DNA from: Azospirillum sp. TSH64
GTDB taxonomy: Bacteria > Pseudomonadota > Alphaproteobacteria > Azospirillales > Azospirillaceae
Reading direction: 5' to 3'
Assembly (NCBI RefSeq): GCF_003116035.1
Contig: NZ_LGQW01000002.1
Location: 62,001 to 126,000 of the forward strand
DNA: 64,000 nucleotides
The translations under genes and the position numbers were made by a program. Under the pieces are notes generated by a model, which was not told the origin of the DNA, did no database searches, and saw only the letters and a list, made by a program, of their open reading frames with translations. Positions 27,486 through 36,005 of the stretch are shown here, piece by piece (the stretch's first letter is position 1; each line of letters opens with the position of its first letter).

Positions 27486-28850
27486 TCAGGCCTTCACGAT
27501 GCGGTCGGCGAAGCCCTCGACCGCCCGCATGGCGTTGCGGGTGTCGACCACCAGCGGGCAGTGGGCGGCGAGGCTCTGCCAGTCGATGCCGTCATGGTCG
27601 GTGACGATCACCGCCGCGTCGAAGCCGGCGAGCCGCTCCGCCGTCCACTCGACGGAGCGCCGGCCGGCGAGGGCGGCATGCTCGCGGGTGACCGGCAGCA
27701 CGGGGATGAAGGGGTCGTGGTAGTCGACCGCGGCCCCGCGCTCCAGCAGCATCTCCATCAGCCGCAGCCCCGGCGACTCCCGGCTGTCGTCGACGTTCTT
27801 CTTGTAGGCCATGCCGACCAGCAGGATGCGCGACCGGCTGAGCCCGATCCCGGCCTGCCGGTCGAGCGCCAGGGCCAGCCGGTCCACCACATGGCGCGGC
27901 ATCATCGTGTTGACCTCTCCCGCCAGCTCGATGAAGCGGGTGGAGATCTGGTATTCGCGGGCCTTCCAAGTCAGGTAGAAGGGGTCGATCGGGATGCAGT
28001 GGCCGCCCAGCCCGGGGCCGGGATAGAAGGGCATGAAGCCGAAGGGCTTGGTCTTCGCCGCTTCGATCACCTCCCAGATGTCGATGCCCATCGGTTCGAA
28101 GACGATCTTCAGCTCGTTCACCAGGGCGATGTTGACCGAGCGGAAGATGTTCTCGGTCAGCTTGGTCGCCTCCGCCGCCCGCGTGCCCGACACCGGCACC
28201 ACCTGCGGCACCACCTGCTCGTAGAGCGCCACCGCCAGCCGGCGCGCGCCCTCGTCGTCGCCGCCGACCACCTTGGGGATGGTGCTGGTGGTGAAGCTGA
28301 TATTGCCAGGATCCTCGCGCTCGGGCGAATAGGCCAGGAAGAAGTCGCGACCGCTGGCCAGCCCGGTCTCCTCCAGGATCGGCCGCATCACCTCGTCGGT
28401 GGTGCCGGGCCAGGTGGTCGATTCCAGGACCACCAGCTGGCCGCGGCGCAGCCGGTCGCGGATCAGCCGGGTGGAGGCCTCGACGAAGCTCAGGTCCGGC
28501 TCGCGCTGGGGCGACAGCGGGGTGGGGACGCAGACGATCACGGCGTCGCAGGCGGCGAATGCGTCGGCATCGGTCGTCGCCCGGAACCGCCCGGTCGCCG
28601 CCGCCTGGGCGACACGGCCGTCGGCGATCTGCCGGATGTAGGAGCGCCCGCCGTTCAGCGCCGCCGCCTTGGCCGGGTCGATGTCGAAGCCGGTGACGCT
28701 GAAGCCGGCCCCGGTCAGCGCCAGGGCCAGCGGCAGCCCGACATAGCCGAGCCCGACCACCGCCACCCGCGCGCTGCGGCCGCGATAGGCGCCTTCCAGG
28801 GACTGGATGTCGGGTGCCTGCATGTCGGGCTGGGTGTCCGCTGTGCTCAT
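27486..28850 (-). CDS. UDP-N-acetylhexosamine / UDP-glucose 6-dehydrogenase family (WbpA/TviB-like)
   Basis: NAD-dependent two-step oxidation of a UDP-sugar to its uronate for polysaccharide synthesis. The 454-residue protein has the N-terminal Rossmann motif VVGLGYVGLPLA, the conserved Lys region EATKLTENIFRSVNIAL, and active-site cysteine block GPGLGGHCIPIDPFYL. The HCIPIDP form favours the WbpA/WecC/TviB branch (UDP-HexNAc) over Ugd (GGSCFPKD). The frame is open back to 29069 but similarity starts after the ATG at 28850. It is monocistronic as far as seen and distant from the main polysaccharide operon, yet probably supplies the same or a second surface glycan. Confidence 0.92.
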   Translation of the reverse strand: MSTADTQPDMQAPDIQSLEGAYRGRSARVAVVGLGYVGLPLALALTGAGFSVTGFDIDPAKAAALNGGRSYIRQIADGRVAQAAATGRFRATTDADAFAACDAVIVCVPTPLSPQREPDLSFVEASTRLIRDRLRRGQLVVLESTTWPGTTDEVMRPILEETGLASGRDFFLAYSPEREDPGNISFTTSTIPKVVGGDDEGARRLAVALYEQVVPQVVPVSGTRAAEATKLTENIFRSVNIALVNELKIVFEPMGIDIWEVIEAAKTKPFGFMPFYPGPGLGGHCIPIDPFYLTWKAREYQISTRFIELAGEVNTMMPRHVVDRLALALDRQAGIGLSRSRILLVGMAYKKNVDDSRESPGLRLMEMLLERGAAVDYHDPFIPVLPVTREHAALAGRRSVEWTAERLAGFDAAVIVTDHDGIDWQSLAAHCPLVVDTRNAMRAVEGFADRIVKA

Positions 28851-29050
28851 CGTGCCGTTCCGTTCGAAAGGACTGGACCGCCCGGACGGCTGTCCCGCCT
28901 GCGGCCGCCGGAATGTGTGACGGGCGGCATGCTTTGCGCAACCCCCCGCTCCGTATTGGTGCCGGGGATCGGAAACTCTGGCGCCGGGACCGTGAAGGGT
29001 GCCACCCTCCCCGGACTCCTTGGACTTCCCTCGCCCAGACCCAACCCGCC

Positions 29051-29917
29051 ATGACAGCCCGGCACCCACCCCTCCTTCCGCAAGAGATCGCCCCGGTGGA
29101 TGACCGCCAGTCGGCGCTGACCGCCCTCCATCTGGGCGGCGACCCGGCGGCCCTCTTCGGCTATTTCATGGCGCTGCGCGAGGAGAGCGACCGGGCGCTT
29201 GCCGGCCTGCCACCGGCCGGCGGCAAGCCCTATCCCTATGGCCGCTGCGAGGAGATCACCCGCGACCTCTTCGCCCGCCTGTCGCAGCGTCTGGCCCAGC
29301 CGGCCGGCCCGGTGGAGCGCGCGCTGCGCGCCTTCGTCGAGGGGGGCGGCGTGCTGCACAGCGTCTGGGGAGTCCTGCGCGGGCAGTATTTCCAGAACGC
29401 GCTCCAGATCGGGGCGCTCTATGTCGATGTGTCGAACGACACGGTGGTGGTCACCAAGCCGAAGGTGGAGATCCTGCCGGTCGCGGAGTCCGGCCTGGTG
29501 CCGGTGCGCGACCTCGACCATTTCCGGCAGACGGCGGAGCGCTACTGGGGGGCGACGCTCTATGCCAACCATCTGGCGCCGACGCTTGCCCCGCTGCTGC
29601 CGGTGCTGTCGGTCAGTCCCGGCCGGCTGGCGCCCGGCCTGCAATCGGCCTGCGACTACATGATCGCGCTGATGTGCCGCGACCGGTTCGAGCAGGCCGA
29701 ACGCTGGCTGGAGACCGGCCCCGCCTCGCCCGCCGACCTTGCCGCCAGCTGCCTCGCCGCCATCCCCGCCGACCTGCGCCCGCTGACCGGCCAGCCCCGG
29801 CTGGAGGCGGTCGCCGCCTGCCGCCGCGCCCGGGAAGCCGCCTGCTGGGCCGACCCCGACTGGCGCACCGCCCGCGTTCTCGACTATCTGCGGCTCATGC
29901 GCGGGCCGGGAGGTTAA
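29051..29917 (+). CDS. Hypothetical protein
   Basis: I do not recognise this 288-residue protein. It looks cytosolic: no signal peptide or membrane helix, mixed alpha/beta, with a central beta-rich stretch ALYVDVSNDTVVVTKPKVEILP and two short cysteine-containing helices near the C-terminus. Codon use and base composition match its neighbours. The ATG at 29051 is chosen because the upstream open stretch is low-complexity. Its stop overlaps the antisense higA stop by 4 bases (convergent). Divergent from the nucleotide-sugar dehydrogenase gene across 200 bases. Confidence 0.65.
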   Translation: MTARHPPLLPQEIAPVDDRQSALTALHLGGDPAALFGYFMALREESDRALAGLPPAGGKPYPYGRCEEITRDLFARLSQRLAQPAGPVERALRAFVEGGGVLHSVWGVLRGQYFQNALQIGALYVDVSNDTVVVTKPKVEILPVAESGLVPVRDLDHFRQTAERYWGATLYANHLAPTLAPLLPVLSVSPGRLAPGLQSACDYMIALMCRDRFEQAERWLETGPASPADLAASCLAAIPADLRPLTGQPRLEAVAACRRAREAACWADPDWRTARVLDYLRLMRGPGG

Positions 29918-30231
29918 GCCGCCTTATCCAGATGCGGCAGCGGCTTGATGGCGTCCAGCGCATCGCCGATTTCCGCCCGCGCGACCTTGGTTTCGAAGAT
30001 GCTCTGCAGATTGCTCCAATAGCGCGCGTCGGTTCCGAAAGCCTTGCCCAGCCTCAGCGCCATCGGTGCGGTGATCCGCCGCTCGCCGTTCATGATCCCG
30101 GTCACCGCGTTGGGCGGCACGCCAATATGCTCGGCAAAGCGGCGGGCGCTCAGGCCGAGCGCCTCCAGCTCGTCGCGCAGGAACTCGCCGGGGTGGATGG
30201 GAGGCAGGTTGTCGACAGCGGGATGGCTCAT
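29914..30231 (-). CDS. higA: HigA-family antitoxin
   Basis: The 105-residue protein has an XRE-type helix-turn-helix (LSARRFAEHIGVPPNAVTGI) following the HigA/VapI opening PPIHPGEFLRDELEALGL. It should neutralise HigB and repress the operon. It lies 7 bases downstream of the toxin gene, in the toxin-first order typical of HigBA. Confidence 0.93.
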   Translation of the reverse strand: MSHPAVDNLPPIHPGEFLRDELEALGLSARRFAEHIGVPPNAVTGIMNGERRITAPMALRLGKAFGTDARYWSNLQSIFETKVARAEIGDALDAIKPLPHLDKAA

Positions 30232-30238
30232 GGAAACC

Positions 30239-30562
30239 TCAGTGATAATCGGCGATTGCGACGTCGTAAGGCTCTCCTGGCACGGTCAGAAGGTCGGCAT
30301 CGGCCTGCGCGTCTCCAACCACGGCCCAGCGGAAACAGACACGCCACTGGTCGTTGATCCGGATGCTGTACTGGCCCTTCCGTTCCCCGCCCAGCGCTTC
30401 GAAACGGTTGGACGGAGGATGCCGGAGATCCATCAGCCGGGTGGCCGCCTGAAGCTTGGTCAATGCCTTGGCGGCTTGGCGCTCAAAAGACTGGAACTCC
30501 CTCACCCGCTTGCCGGCCATGAAATCGGCCGTCCGCTTGTCCACACAGTTTCTGATCGGCAT
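30239..30562 (-). CDS. higB: HigB-family (RelE/ParE fold) toxin
   Basis: The 107-residue mRNA interferase-type toxin has family features GKRVREFQSFERQA, RLMDLRHPPSNRFEALGG and YSIRINDQWRVCFRW. The ATG at 30562 is preferred over an upstream GTG-type extension at 30583, because MPIRNCVDKRT aligns with the usual N-terminus and because 30561-30580 forms an inverted repeat that looks like control DNA. A later copy of the operator half-site lies just upstream. Toxin-first order with higA. Confidence 0.9.
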   Translation of the reverse strand: MPIRNCVDKRTADFMAGKRVREFQSFERQAAKALTKLQAATRLMDLRHPPSNRFEALGGERKGQYSIRINDQWRVCFRWAVVGDAQADADLLTVPGEPYDVAIADYH

Positions 30563-30606
30563 CCGCGTCCTCTCGCGGATCATTATGTGTTACGTTACGG
30601 ATAACG
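30561..30606 (-). promoter_or_regulatory. Candidate HigA operator / higBA promoter region
   Basis: Two inverted repeats overlap the higB start. ATCCGCG (30561-30567) / CGCGGAT (30574-30580) is perfect with a 6-base gap. CGTTA (30593-30597) / TAACG (30602-30606) follows, preceded by a tandem GTTAC-GTTAC (30589-30598). The second set is in AT-richer DNA suited to a promoter. Assignment to HigA is inference. Confidence 0.5.
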
Positions 30607-30621
30607 GTCAAGCCCGCCCCC

Positions 30622-31539
30622 TCACAGCCGGTCCGTGCCGAAGGTGTCGCAGGCTTCCAGGCGGCCGCTTTCCAGGCCGGTGCGGAACCAGCGGACGCGC
30701 TGGGCGGAGCTGCCGTGGGTGAAGCTGTCGGGGCTGACGGTGCCGCGCGCCTGACGTTGCAGGCGGTCGTCGCCGATGGCACTGGCGGCGGTCAGCGCCT
30801 CCTCGACGTCGCCGGGCTCCAGCATCTTGCGGTCGCGGTTGGCGTGGTTGCCCCAGATGCCGGCGAAGCAGTCGGCCTGCAGTTCCAGCCGCACCGACAG
30901 GGCGTTGGCCTCGGCTTGGCCGCCCGCCCGCTGCTGGGCCGCCTGCACCTTGTCGGAGATGCCCAGCAGGTTCTGCACATGGTGGCCGACCTCGTGGGCG
31001 ATGACGTAGGCCTGGGCGAAGTCGCCCGGGGCCTGGAAGCGGTCGCGCAGCTCGCGGTAGAAGCCGAGGTCGATGTAGAGCTTACGGTCCATCGGGCAGT
31101 AGAAGGGCCCCATCGCCGCCTGGGCCCGGCCGCAGCCCGACGCCACCGTGCCGGTGAACAGCACCAGCGTCGGGTCCTGGTACTGGCGCCCCATCTGCTG
31201 GAACAGGCCCTGCCAGGTGTCCTCGGTATCGGCCAGCACGACGGAGACGAAGCGCTTCAGCTCGTCGTCGCCCTGGCTGCGCGGAGCGGCCTCGCCGATC
31301 TGGGTGCGGTCTGCGGTGGTCCGGTCTCCCTGCTCGCCGCCGCCCAGCAGCACCGTGGGATCGACCCCCAGCACCATCGAGACCAGCAGCACCACGATGA
31401 CGCCGCCGACGCCCAGCCCGCCCGCGCCGATGCGGATGCCCCCTCCCCCGAGCCCGCCGCCGCCTAGCCTGCCGCCCAGGCCTCCCTGTCCGCGGCGGTC
31501 CTCGACATTTTCGCTTTCCCGTCCGCCCTGCCACCGCAT
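30622..31539 (-). CDS. Neutral zinc metallopeptidase (YpfJ family)
   Basis: The 305-residue membrane-anchored protein has a glycine-rich N-terminus, one transmembrane segment near residues 45-65 (GVIVVLLVSMVLG), then a metallopeptidase domain with the zinc motif HEVGHH and downstream LELQADCFAG. Also typical are FYCPMDRKLYIDLGF and SCGRAQAAMGPFYCP-like cysteines. The ATG at 31539 begins MRWQGGRESENVEDRRG, which matches the family; the frame is open far upstream without similarity. Substrate unknown. It stands alone between higBA and the infC region. Confidence 0.92.
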   Translation of the reverse strand: MRWQGGRESENVEDRRGQGGLGGRLGGGGLGGGGIRIGAGGLGVGGVIVVLLVSMVLGVDPTVLLGGGEQGDRTTADRTQIGEAAPRSQGDDELKRFVSVVLADTEDTWQGLFQQMGRQYQDPTLVLFTGTVASGCGRAQAAMGPFYCPMDRKLYIDLGFYRELRDRFQAPGDFAQAYVIAHEVGHHVQNLLGISDKVQAAQQRAGGQAEANALSVRLELQADCFAGIWGNHANRDRKMLEPGDVEEALTAASAIGDDRLQRQARGTVSPDSFTHGSSAQRVRWFRTGLESGRLEACDTFGTDRL

Positions 31540-31941
31540 CGCCGCCCTCCTTCGCCCGCCCGTCCCGATCGTCAGGTCCGGTGGAGACGAAACCATCAAG
31601 GGCTTCCCACGTTCCCTGCGGGTCCGGCGGTAAGACGGGGAGTCGGTGCGGAACGGCTTGAAAATCCCACCCCGCTCCCCATCTGGAGACTGGCCGAAGA
31701 CCGTCTGGGCAGAACCGCTCGGGCTGTGCCGCCCCCCCACCTTTCCCGCCCCGGCGGGAGAGAGCCTTCGTGGGGGCGCCGGCCGTTTGGAACATGCCCA
31801 TGCCGGGGCCTGTTTTACTTTATCGGAGTCTCCTGCGGCGGTGTTGCGCCGCCGCGGCTCCCGTTTCACGACGCCACACACGAACAAGAGCCGGCCGGCA
31901 CCGAAATCCATCGGTCCGCCCATCCGGCCTGGAGGATTTTC
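31540..31941. other. Intergenic region upstream of the metallopeptidase and the 70-residue gene
   Basis: About 400 bases between divergent genes, without a recognisable coding signal. It contains one tight hairpin (TCCCGCC/GGCGGGA near 31744-31759) and an AT-richer stretch near 31,805-31,830 that could belong to the promoter of the small downstream gene. Confidence 0.45.
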
Positions 31942-32154
31942 ATGACGACCCCGATCGTTTCCGCCCTTTCGCAGACCGCTCGCCATTTTGCCGCCCAGCC
32001 CGCGCTTGCGCCGGTCCATCTGGCCTCTACCCGCCTCTCCGCTGGCCAATTCGCCGCAGCTGAAAGCAAAAAGCCCGATTTTCGCTCCAAGCCTGAGCCG
32101 TCCGGCTTGACCCGGGGCGAACTGCGGCAGATTGTGCTCGACATCCTGGGCTGA
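31942..32154 (+). CDS. Small hypothetical protein upstream of infC
   Basis: A 70-residue product with no recognised domain. It is predicted soluble, with an Ala/Gln-rich first half and a basic linker followed by a short amphipathic helix (LTRGELRQIVLDIL). GGAGG at 31931-31935 is correctly spaced before the ATG, which argues for real translation. It ends 55 bases before infC. Function unknown. Confidence 0.6.
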   Translation: MTTPIVSALSQTARHFAAQPALAPVHLASTRLSAGQFAAAESKKPDFRSKPEPSGLTRGELRQIVLDILG

Positions 32155-32209
32155 TCCTATCGGCCCGGGCTCGTCCTTTTCTACCCATCCACGACTATAG
32201 GAGATCACC

Positions 32210-32743
32210 ATAGCCAAGCTCTACGACGCGGACCCCGTCCGCGAAGGCCCGCGCCTCAACCGTGAAATCACCGCCCGTATGGTCCGCCTCGTCGGCGCCG
32301 ACGGCGAGATGGTCGGCGTGGTGCCGCTCCGCCAAGCGCTGGAAGCCGCCGCGGATGCCGACCTCGACCTCGTCGAAGTGGCGCCCCAGGCGGATCCGCC
32401 TGTCTGCAAGATCCTCGATTACGGCAAGTTCCGTTTCGAGGAGCAGAAGAAGGCCAACGAGGCGCGGAAGAAGCAGAAGATCATCGAGCTGAAGGAAATC
32501 AAACTTCGGCCGAACATCGACGATCACGATTATGACGTGAAGATGCGTTCCGCCATCCGCTTTATCGAGGAAGGCGACAAGGTCAAGATGACCATGCGCT
32601 TCCGCGGTCGCGAGATGGCGCACCAGGATCTCGGTCTGAACGTGCTCGTCCGCGTGCGTGACCAGCTCCAGGACATCGCCAAGGTCGAGCAGATGCCCCG
32701 GGTCGAAGGCCGCATGATGGTCATGGTGCTGGCCCCGCGCTGA
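32210..32743 (+). CDS. infC: Translation initiation factor IF-3, rare ATA start
   Basis: Binds the 30S subunit and enforces correct start-codon selection. Sequence includes [18 protein letters not shown] and the C-terminal domain [15 protein letters not shown] through [10 protein letters not shown]. The first ATG (32279) would remove the conserved N-terminal strand. The frame extends upstream to ATA at 32210, 6 bases after AGGAG (32199-32203), giving 177 residues, the normal IF-3 length (180 in E. coli). A non-AUG start is a known feature of infC, because IF-3 rejects it and so represses itself. No rpmI-rplT follows; a strong terminator does. Confidence 0.93.
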   Translation: MAKLYDADPVREGPRLNREITARMVRLVGADGEMVGVVPLRQALEAAADADLDLVEVAPQADPPVCKILDYGKFRFEEQKKANEARKKQKIIELKEIKLRPNIDDHDYDVKMRSAIRFIEEGDKVKMTMRFRGREMAHQDLGLNVLVRVRDQLQDIAKVEQMPRVEGRMMVMVLAPR

Positions 32744-32763
32744 GCCTGGACCAAAGGGATCTC

Positions 32764-32792
32764 GCGGGGCGGTTCGCCGCCCCGCCCCTTTC
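32764..32792 (+). terminator. Intrinsic terminator of infC
   Basis: The perfect 9-bp stem GCGGGGCGG (32764-32772) / CCGCCCCGC (32777-32785) has a stable TTCG tetraloop and is followed by CCCTTTCT. It lies 20 bases after the stop. Confidence 0.85.
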
Positions 32793-33034
32793 TCGTGCCT
32801 GCTCCTTTCTCGTGACGGCCGTTTTCCGTCCCGACCGTAAATTCCCCCGCGAATTTCTCTATTATCAAATTTTCCCGCCCTCAAATCGCGCCGGATTAAT
32901 CCCGGAACATCCCGCGTGATGCGGCGGAATAATACCCGACTATTCGCATTGGGTTATTGACCCCGTCGGCGTCGAACGGGAATCATCGCACTTCCCGTGT
33001 CTCACTCCCCCCTGTGTTCCGGAAAGTCGTTGTT

Positions 33035-34690
33035 ATGAAGGACGAACGTGTCGCGCCCGCCTGGGAGCCCATCTCCGGCGAACGGCAGTTCCGCCTGCTG
33101 GTCCAGAGCGTGGTCGACTATGCGATCTTCATGCTCGATCCCGCCGGCATCGTCCGCAGCTGGAATGCCGGGGCGGCCCGGATGAAGGGCTATGCCGCCG
33201 ACGAGATCATCGGCCGGCATTTCTCCAGTTTCTACACGCCGGAGGACCGTGCCGCCGACATGCCGCAGCGCGCGCTCGCCACCGCCCTGTCGGAGGGCAG
33301 GTTCGAGGCGGAGGGCTGGCGCCTGCGCAAGGACGGCACCCGCTTCTGGGCCAGCGTCGTCATCGACCCGATCCGTGACGAGACCGGGACCTTGCGCGGC
33401 TTCGCCAAGGTCACCCGCGACATCACCGAGCGCCGCAAGGCCCAGCAGGCGCTGGATGAGGCGCGCGAGGCCCTGGCCCAGGCTCAGAAGATGGAGGCGG
33501 TCGGCCAGCTGACCGGCGGCGTCGCCCATGACTTCAACAACCTGCTGCAGGCGATCAGCAGCAGCCTGGAGCTGATCGACCAGCGGCTGTCGGTCGGGCG
33601 CAGCGACATCGCCCCCTTCACCGCCACCGCCCGCGCCGCGGTGGACCGGGCCGCCACCCTGACCCGGCGCCTGCTGGCCTTCGCCCGGCGCCAGCCGCTG
33701 AAGCCGGAGCGCGTCGAGCTGAACGGGCTTGTGGCCGGGCTGTGGGATCTGCTGGGCCGCTCGGTGGGCGAGCAGATCCGGCTGGAGCGGCGGCTGGCGG
33801 AGCCGCTGTGGCCGGTCCATGCCGACGTGAACCAGATCGAGAGCGCCCTGCTGAATCTGGTGATCAACGCCCGCGACGCCATGCCGGAGGGCGGATGCGT
33901 GACGGTGGAGACCGCCAATGCCGCTTTTTCACCGGCCGACCTCGTCAACGATCCCGGGGTGCAGGCCGGCGATTATGCGGTGCTGACCGTGCGCGACAGC
34001 GGGACCGGCATGCCGCCCGACGTGCTGGCCCGCGTCTTCGAGCCCTTCTTCACCACCAAGCCGATCGGCCAGGGCACCGGCCTGGGGCTGAGCCAGCTCT
34101 ACGGTTTCGCCCGCCAGTCCGGGGGCTTCGTCCGCATCGACAGCGCGGTCGGCCGCGGCACCGCGGTGCATCTCCACCTGCCGCGCGATCATGCCGCCGC
34201 CGCTTCCACCGGACAGGCGCAGCCCGCCGCCGTGCCGGCGCTGCCGCCCGGCCGGACCGGGCGGGGCACCGTGCTGGTGGTGGAGGACGAGGAGCTGGTC
34301 CGCATGCTGCTGGTGGAGGTGCTGGAGAGCGACGGCTACACCACGCTGGAAGCCGCCGACGGCACCTCGGCGCTTGCCCGACTGACAAATGCCCAAGCGG
34401 GAACCAAAGACAAAGCCGGGGCAAATCCGCCGGTCGACCTGCTGGTGACCGATGTCGGGCTGCCCGGCCTGAACGGCCGTCAACTGGCGGAGGCGGCGCA
34501 GGCGCACTATCCCGATCTGAAGGTCCTGTTCCTGACCGGCTATGCCTTTCAAGCCCTGGACGACAGGCACGGCGACGGCGAGGATGGGCTTGGCCACAAC
34601 ATGCGCATGCTGGTCAAGCCCGTGGCAGTCGACGCCTTCCGCGCCATGGTGCGGAAGCTTCTGTCCGACGGCCCTTCCGACGGCATCTAG
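33035..34690 (+). CDS. Soluble hybrid sensor histidine kinase (PAS-HisKA-HATPase-REC)
   Basis: A 551-residue cytosolic sensor kinase without membrane segments. The PAS domain (about 18-130) contains FMLDPAGIVRSWNAGAARMKGY. The phosphoacceptor is His165 in GGVAHDFNN, the ATPase N-box NLVINARDAM is at 274-283, and the G-boxes VRDSGTGMPP and GTGLGLS follow. A C-terminal receiver has VVEDEE, the phosphoacceptor Asp473 (LLVTDVGLPG) and the Lys in LVKPV. I placed the start at 33035 (MKDERVAPAW), although the frame is open to 32957. The stop is 14 bases before the carboxypeptidase gene, so the two may be cotranscribed. The signal is unknown. Confidence 0.93.
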   Translation: MKDERVAPAWEPISGERQFRLLVQSVVDYAIFMLDPAGIVRSWNAGAARMKGYAADEIIGRHFSSFYTPEDRAADMPQRALATALSEGRFEAEGWRLRKDGTRFWASVVIDPIRDETGTLRGFAKVTRDITERRKAQQALDEAREALAQAQKMEAVGQLTGGVAHDFNNLLQAISSSLELIDQRLSVGRSDIAPFTATARAAVDRAATLTRRLLAFARRQPLKPERVELNGLVAGLWDLLGRSVGEQIRLERRLAEPLWPVHADVNQIESALLNLVINARDAMPEGGCVTVETANAAFSPADLVNDPGVQAGDYAVLTVRDSGTGMPPDVLARVFEPFFTTKPIGQGTGLGLSQLYGFARQSGGFVRIDSAVGRGTAVHLHLPRDHAAAASTGQAQPAAVPALPPGRTGRGTVLVVEDEELVRMLLVEVLESDGYTTLEAADGTSALARLTNAQAGTKDKAGANPPVDLLVTDVGLPGLNGRQLAEAAQAHYPDLKVLFLTGYAFQALDDRHGDGEDGLGHNMRMLVKPVAVDAFRAMVRKLLSDGPSDGI

Positions 34691-34704
34691 GGAGACCTGA
34701 GACG

Positions 34705-35937
34705 ATGCACCCGCTCGCCCGCGTCTCGACGCTGCTGCTCTCCCTGACCGTCCTCACGGCTCTGGTCGCGGTCCTGCTGACGCCCCTGCCGGCCTTGGCC
34801 AAGCGCTCGGCGAAAAAGACTCCCCTGCCGGTCGCGGCGGAAATCCTGATGGACGCCGGCAGCGGCACGGTCCTGCAGGGGCGCAATGCCGACACCCTGA
34901 CCTATCCGGCATCGCTGACGAAGATGATGACGCTGATGCTGACCTTCGAGGCGCTGGAACGCGGCACGCTGCGGCTGGACCAGAGCCTCGTGGTGTCGCA
35001 GCATGCCGCGTCGATGCCGCCGTCGCGGCTGTGGCTGGCCCCCGGCAGCACCATCACGGTGGAGCAGGCGATCCTGGCGCTGGTCACCCGCTCGGCCAAC
35101 GACGTCGCGGTGGTGCTGGGGGAGGCGCTGGGCGGCAGCGAGACCGCCTTCGCCGCGAAGATGACCGCCCGTGCCCGGGCGATCGGCATGCGCCGCACGG
35201 TCTTCCGCAACGCGTCGGGCTTGCCCGACCGGCTACAGCGGACAACGGCGCGCGACATGGCGATCCTCTCCCGCGCGCTGATCCGCGGCCACGCCCGCCA
35301 TTACGCCTATTTCCAGCGCCGCAGCTTCGACTGGCAGGGTGACACGGTCTATGGCCACAACCGCCTGATGGCGCGCTACCCCGGCATGGACGGCATCAAG
35401 ACCGGCTACATCGCCGCTTCCGGCTTCAACCTCGCCGCCTCGGCGGTGCGGGACGGCCGCCGCCTGATCGCGGTGGTGATGGGCGGCCACAGCGCCAACT
35501 CCCGCGACGACCGGGTTGCCGACCTGCTGGATGCCGGCTTCAAACGCCCGACCAGCCCGGCCAAACCGGCGCCCGTGCAGCCGGATCTGCTGATTACCAA
35601 GAACAGCGCTTCGATCGCCCAGCGCAGCACGGCGGTGAGCGTGGGCGCCCCGGTGGTGAAGCCGCCCCCCGCTGCGAAATCCACTGGTGGTCCCCCCATT
35701 GGCGGTCCCTGGTCCATCCAGGTCGGCGCCTTCGCCAGCCATGCCGCCGCACAGAGCAGCGCCCGCGCCACGGCCAAGCGCCTGGGCGCCCTTGCCGCCG
35801 GCACCAGCGCTGCGGTCGTGCGGTCCGGCGGTCTCTACAAGGCCCGGCTGACCGGCTTTGCCGCGACGAAGGCCGATGCGGCCTGCGCCGCCCTGAAGAC
35901 GGCCGGGAAGGGCTGCTTCGCGCTTCAGGACCGGTGA
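34705..35937 (+). CDS. D-alanyl-D-alanine carboxypeptidase with C-terminal SPOR domain
   Basis: Periplasmic low-molecular-weight penicillin-binding protein that trims peptidoglycan peptides. The 410-residue precursor has a signal peptide (about 1-32, ending PALA). The active-site motifs are S70-L-T-K73, S-A-N (130-132) and K-T-G (232-234). A proline-rich linker leads to a SPOR domain (about 335-410; WSIQVGAFASHAAAQSSA), which binds denuded septal glycan in other proteins. It sits 14 bases behind the hybrid kinase. Confidence 0.94.
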   Translation: MHPLARVSTLLLSLTVLTALVAVLLTPLPALAKRSAKKTPLPVAAEILMDAGSGTVLQGRNADTLTYPASLTKMMTLMLTFEALERGTLRLDQSLVVSQHAASMPPSRLWLAPGSTITVEQAILALVTRSANDVAVVLGEALGGSETAFAAKMTARARAIGMRRTVFRNASGLPDRLQRTTARDMAILSRALIRGHARHYAYFQRRSFDWQGDTVYGHNRLMARYPGMDGIKTGYIAASGFNLAASAVRDGRRLIAVVMGGHSANSRDDRVADLLDAGFKRPTSPAKPAPVQPDLLITKNSASIAQRSTAVSVGAPVVKPPPAAKSTGGPPIGGPWSIQVGAFASHAAAQSSARATAKRLGALAAGTSAAVVRSGGLYKARLTGFAATKADAACAALKTAGKGCFALQDR

Positions 35938-36005
35938 CGCGCCGCGGACGGCGTCTTTGGATTTCGCTTTGGATCGGGGGCCTGTTCTCGGCTATGTAGG
36001 GGGCG

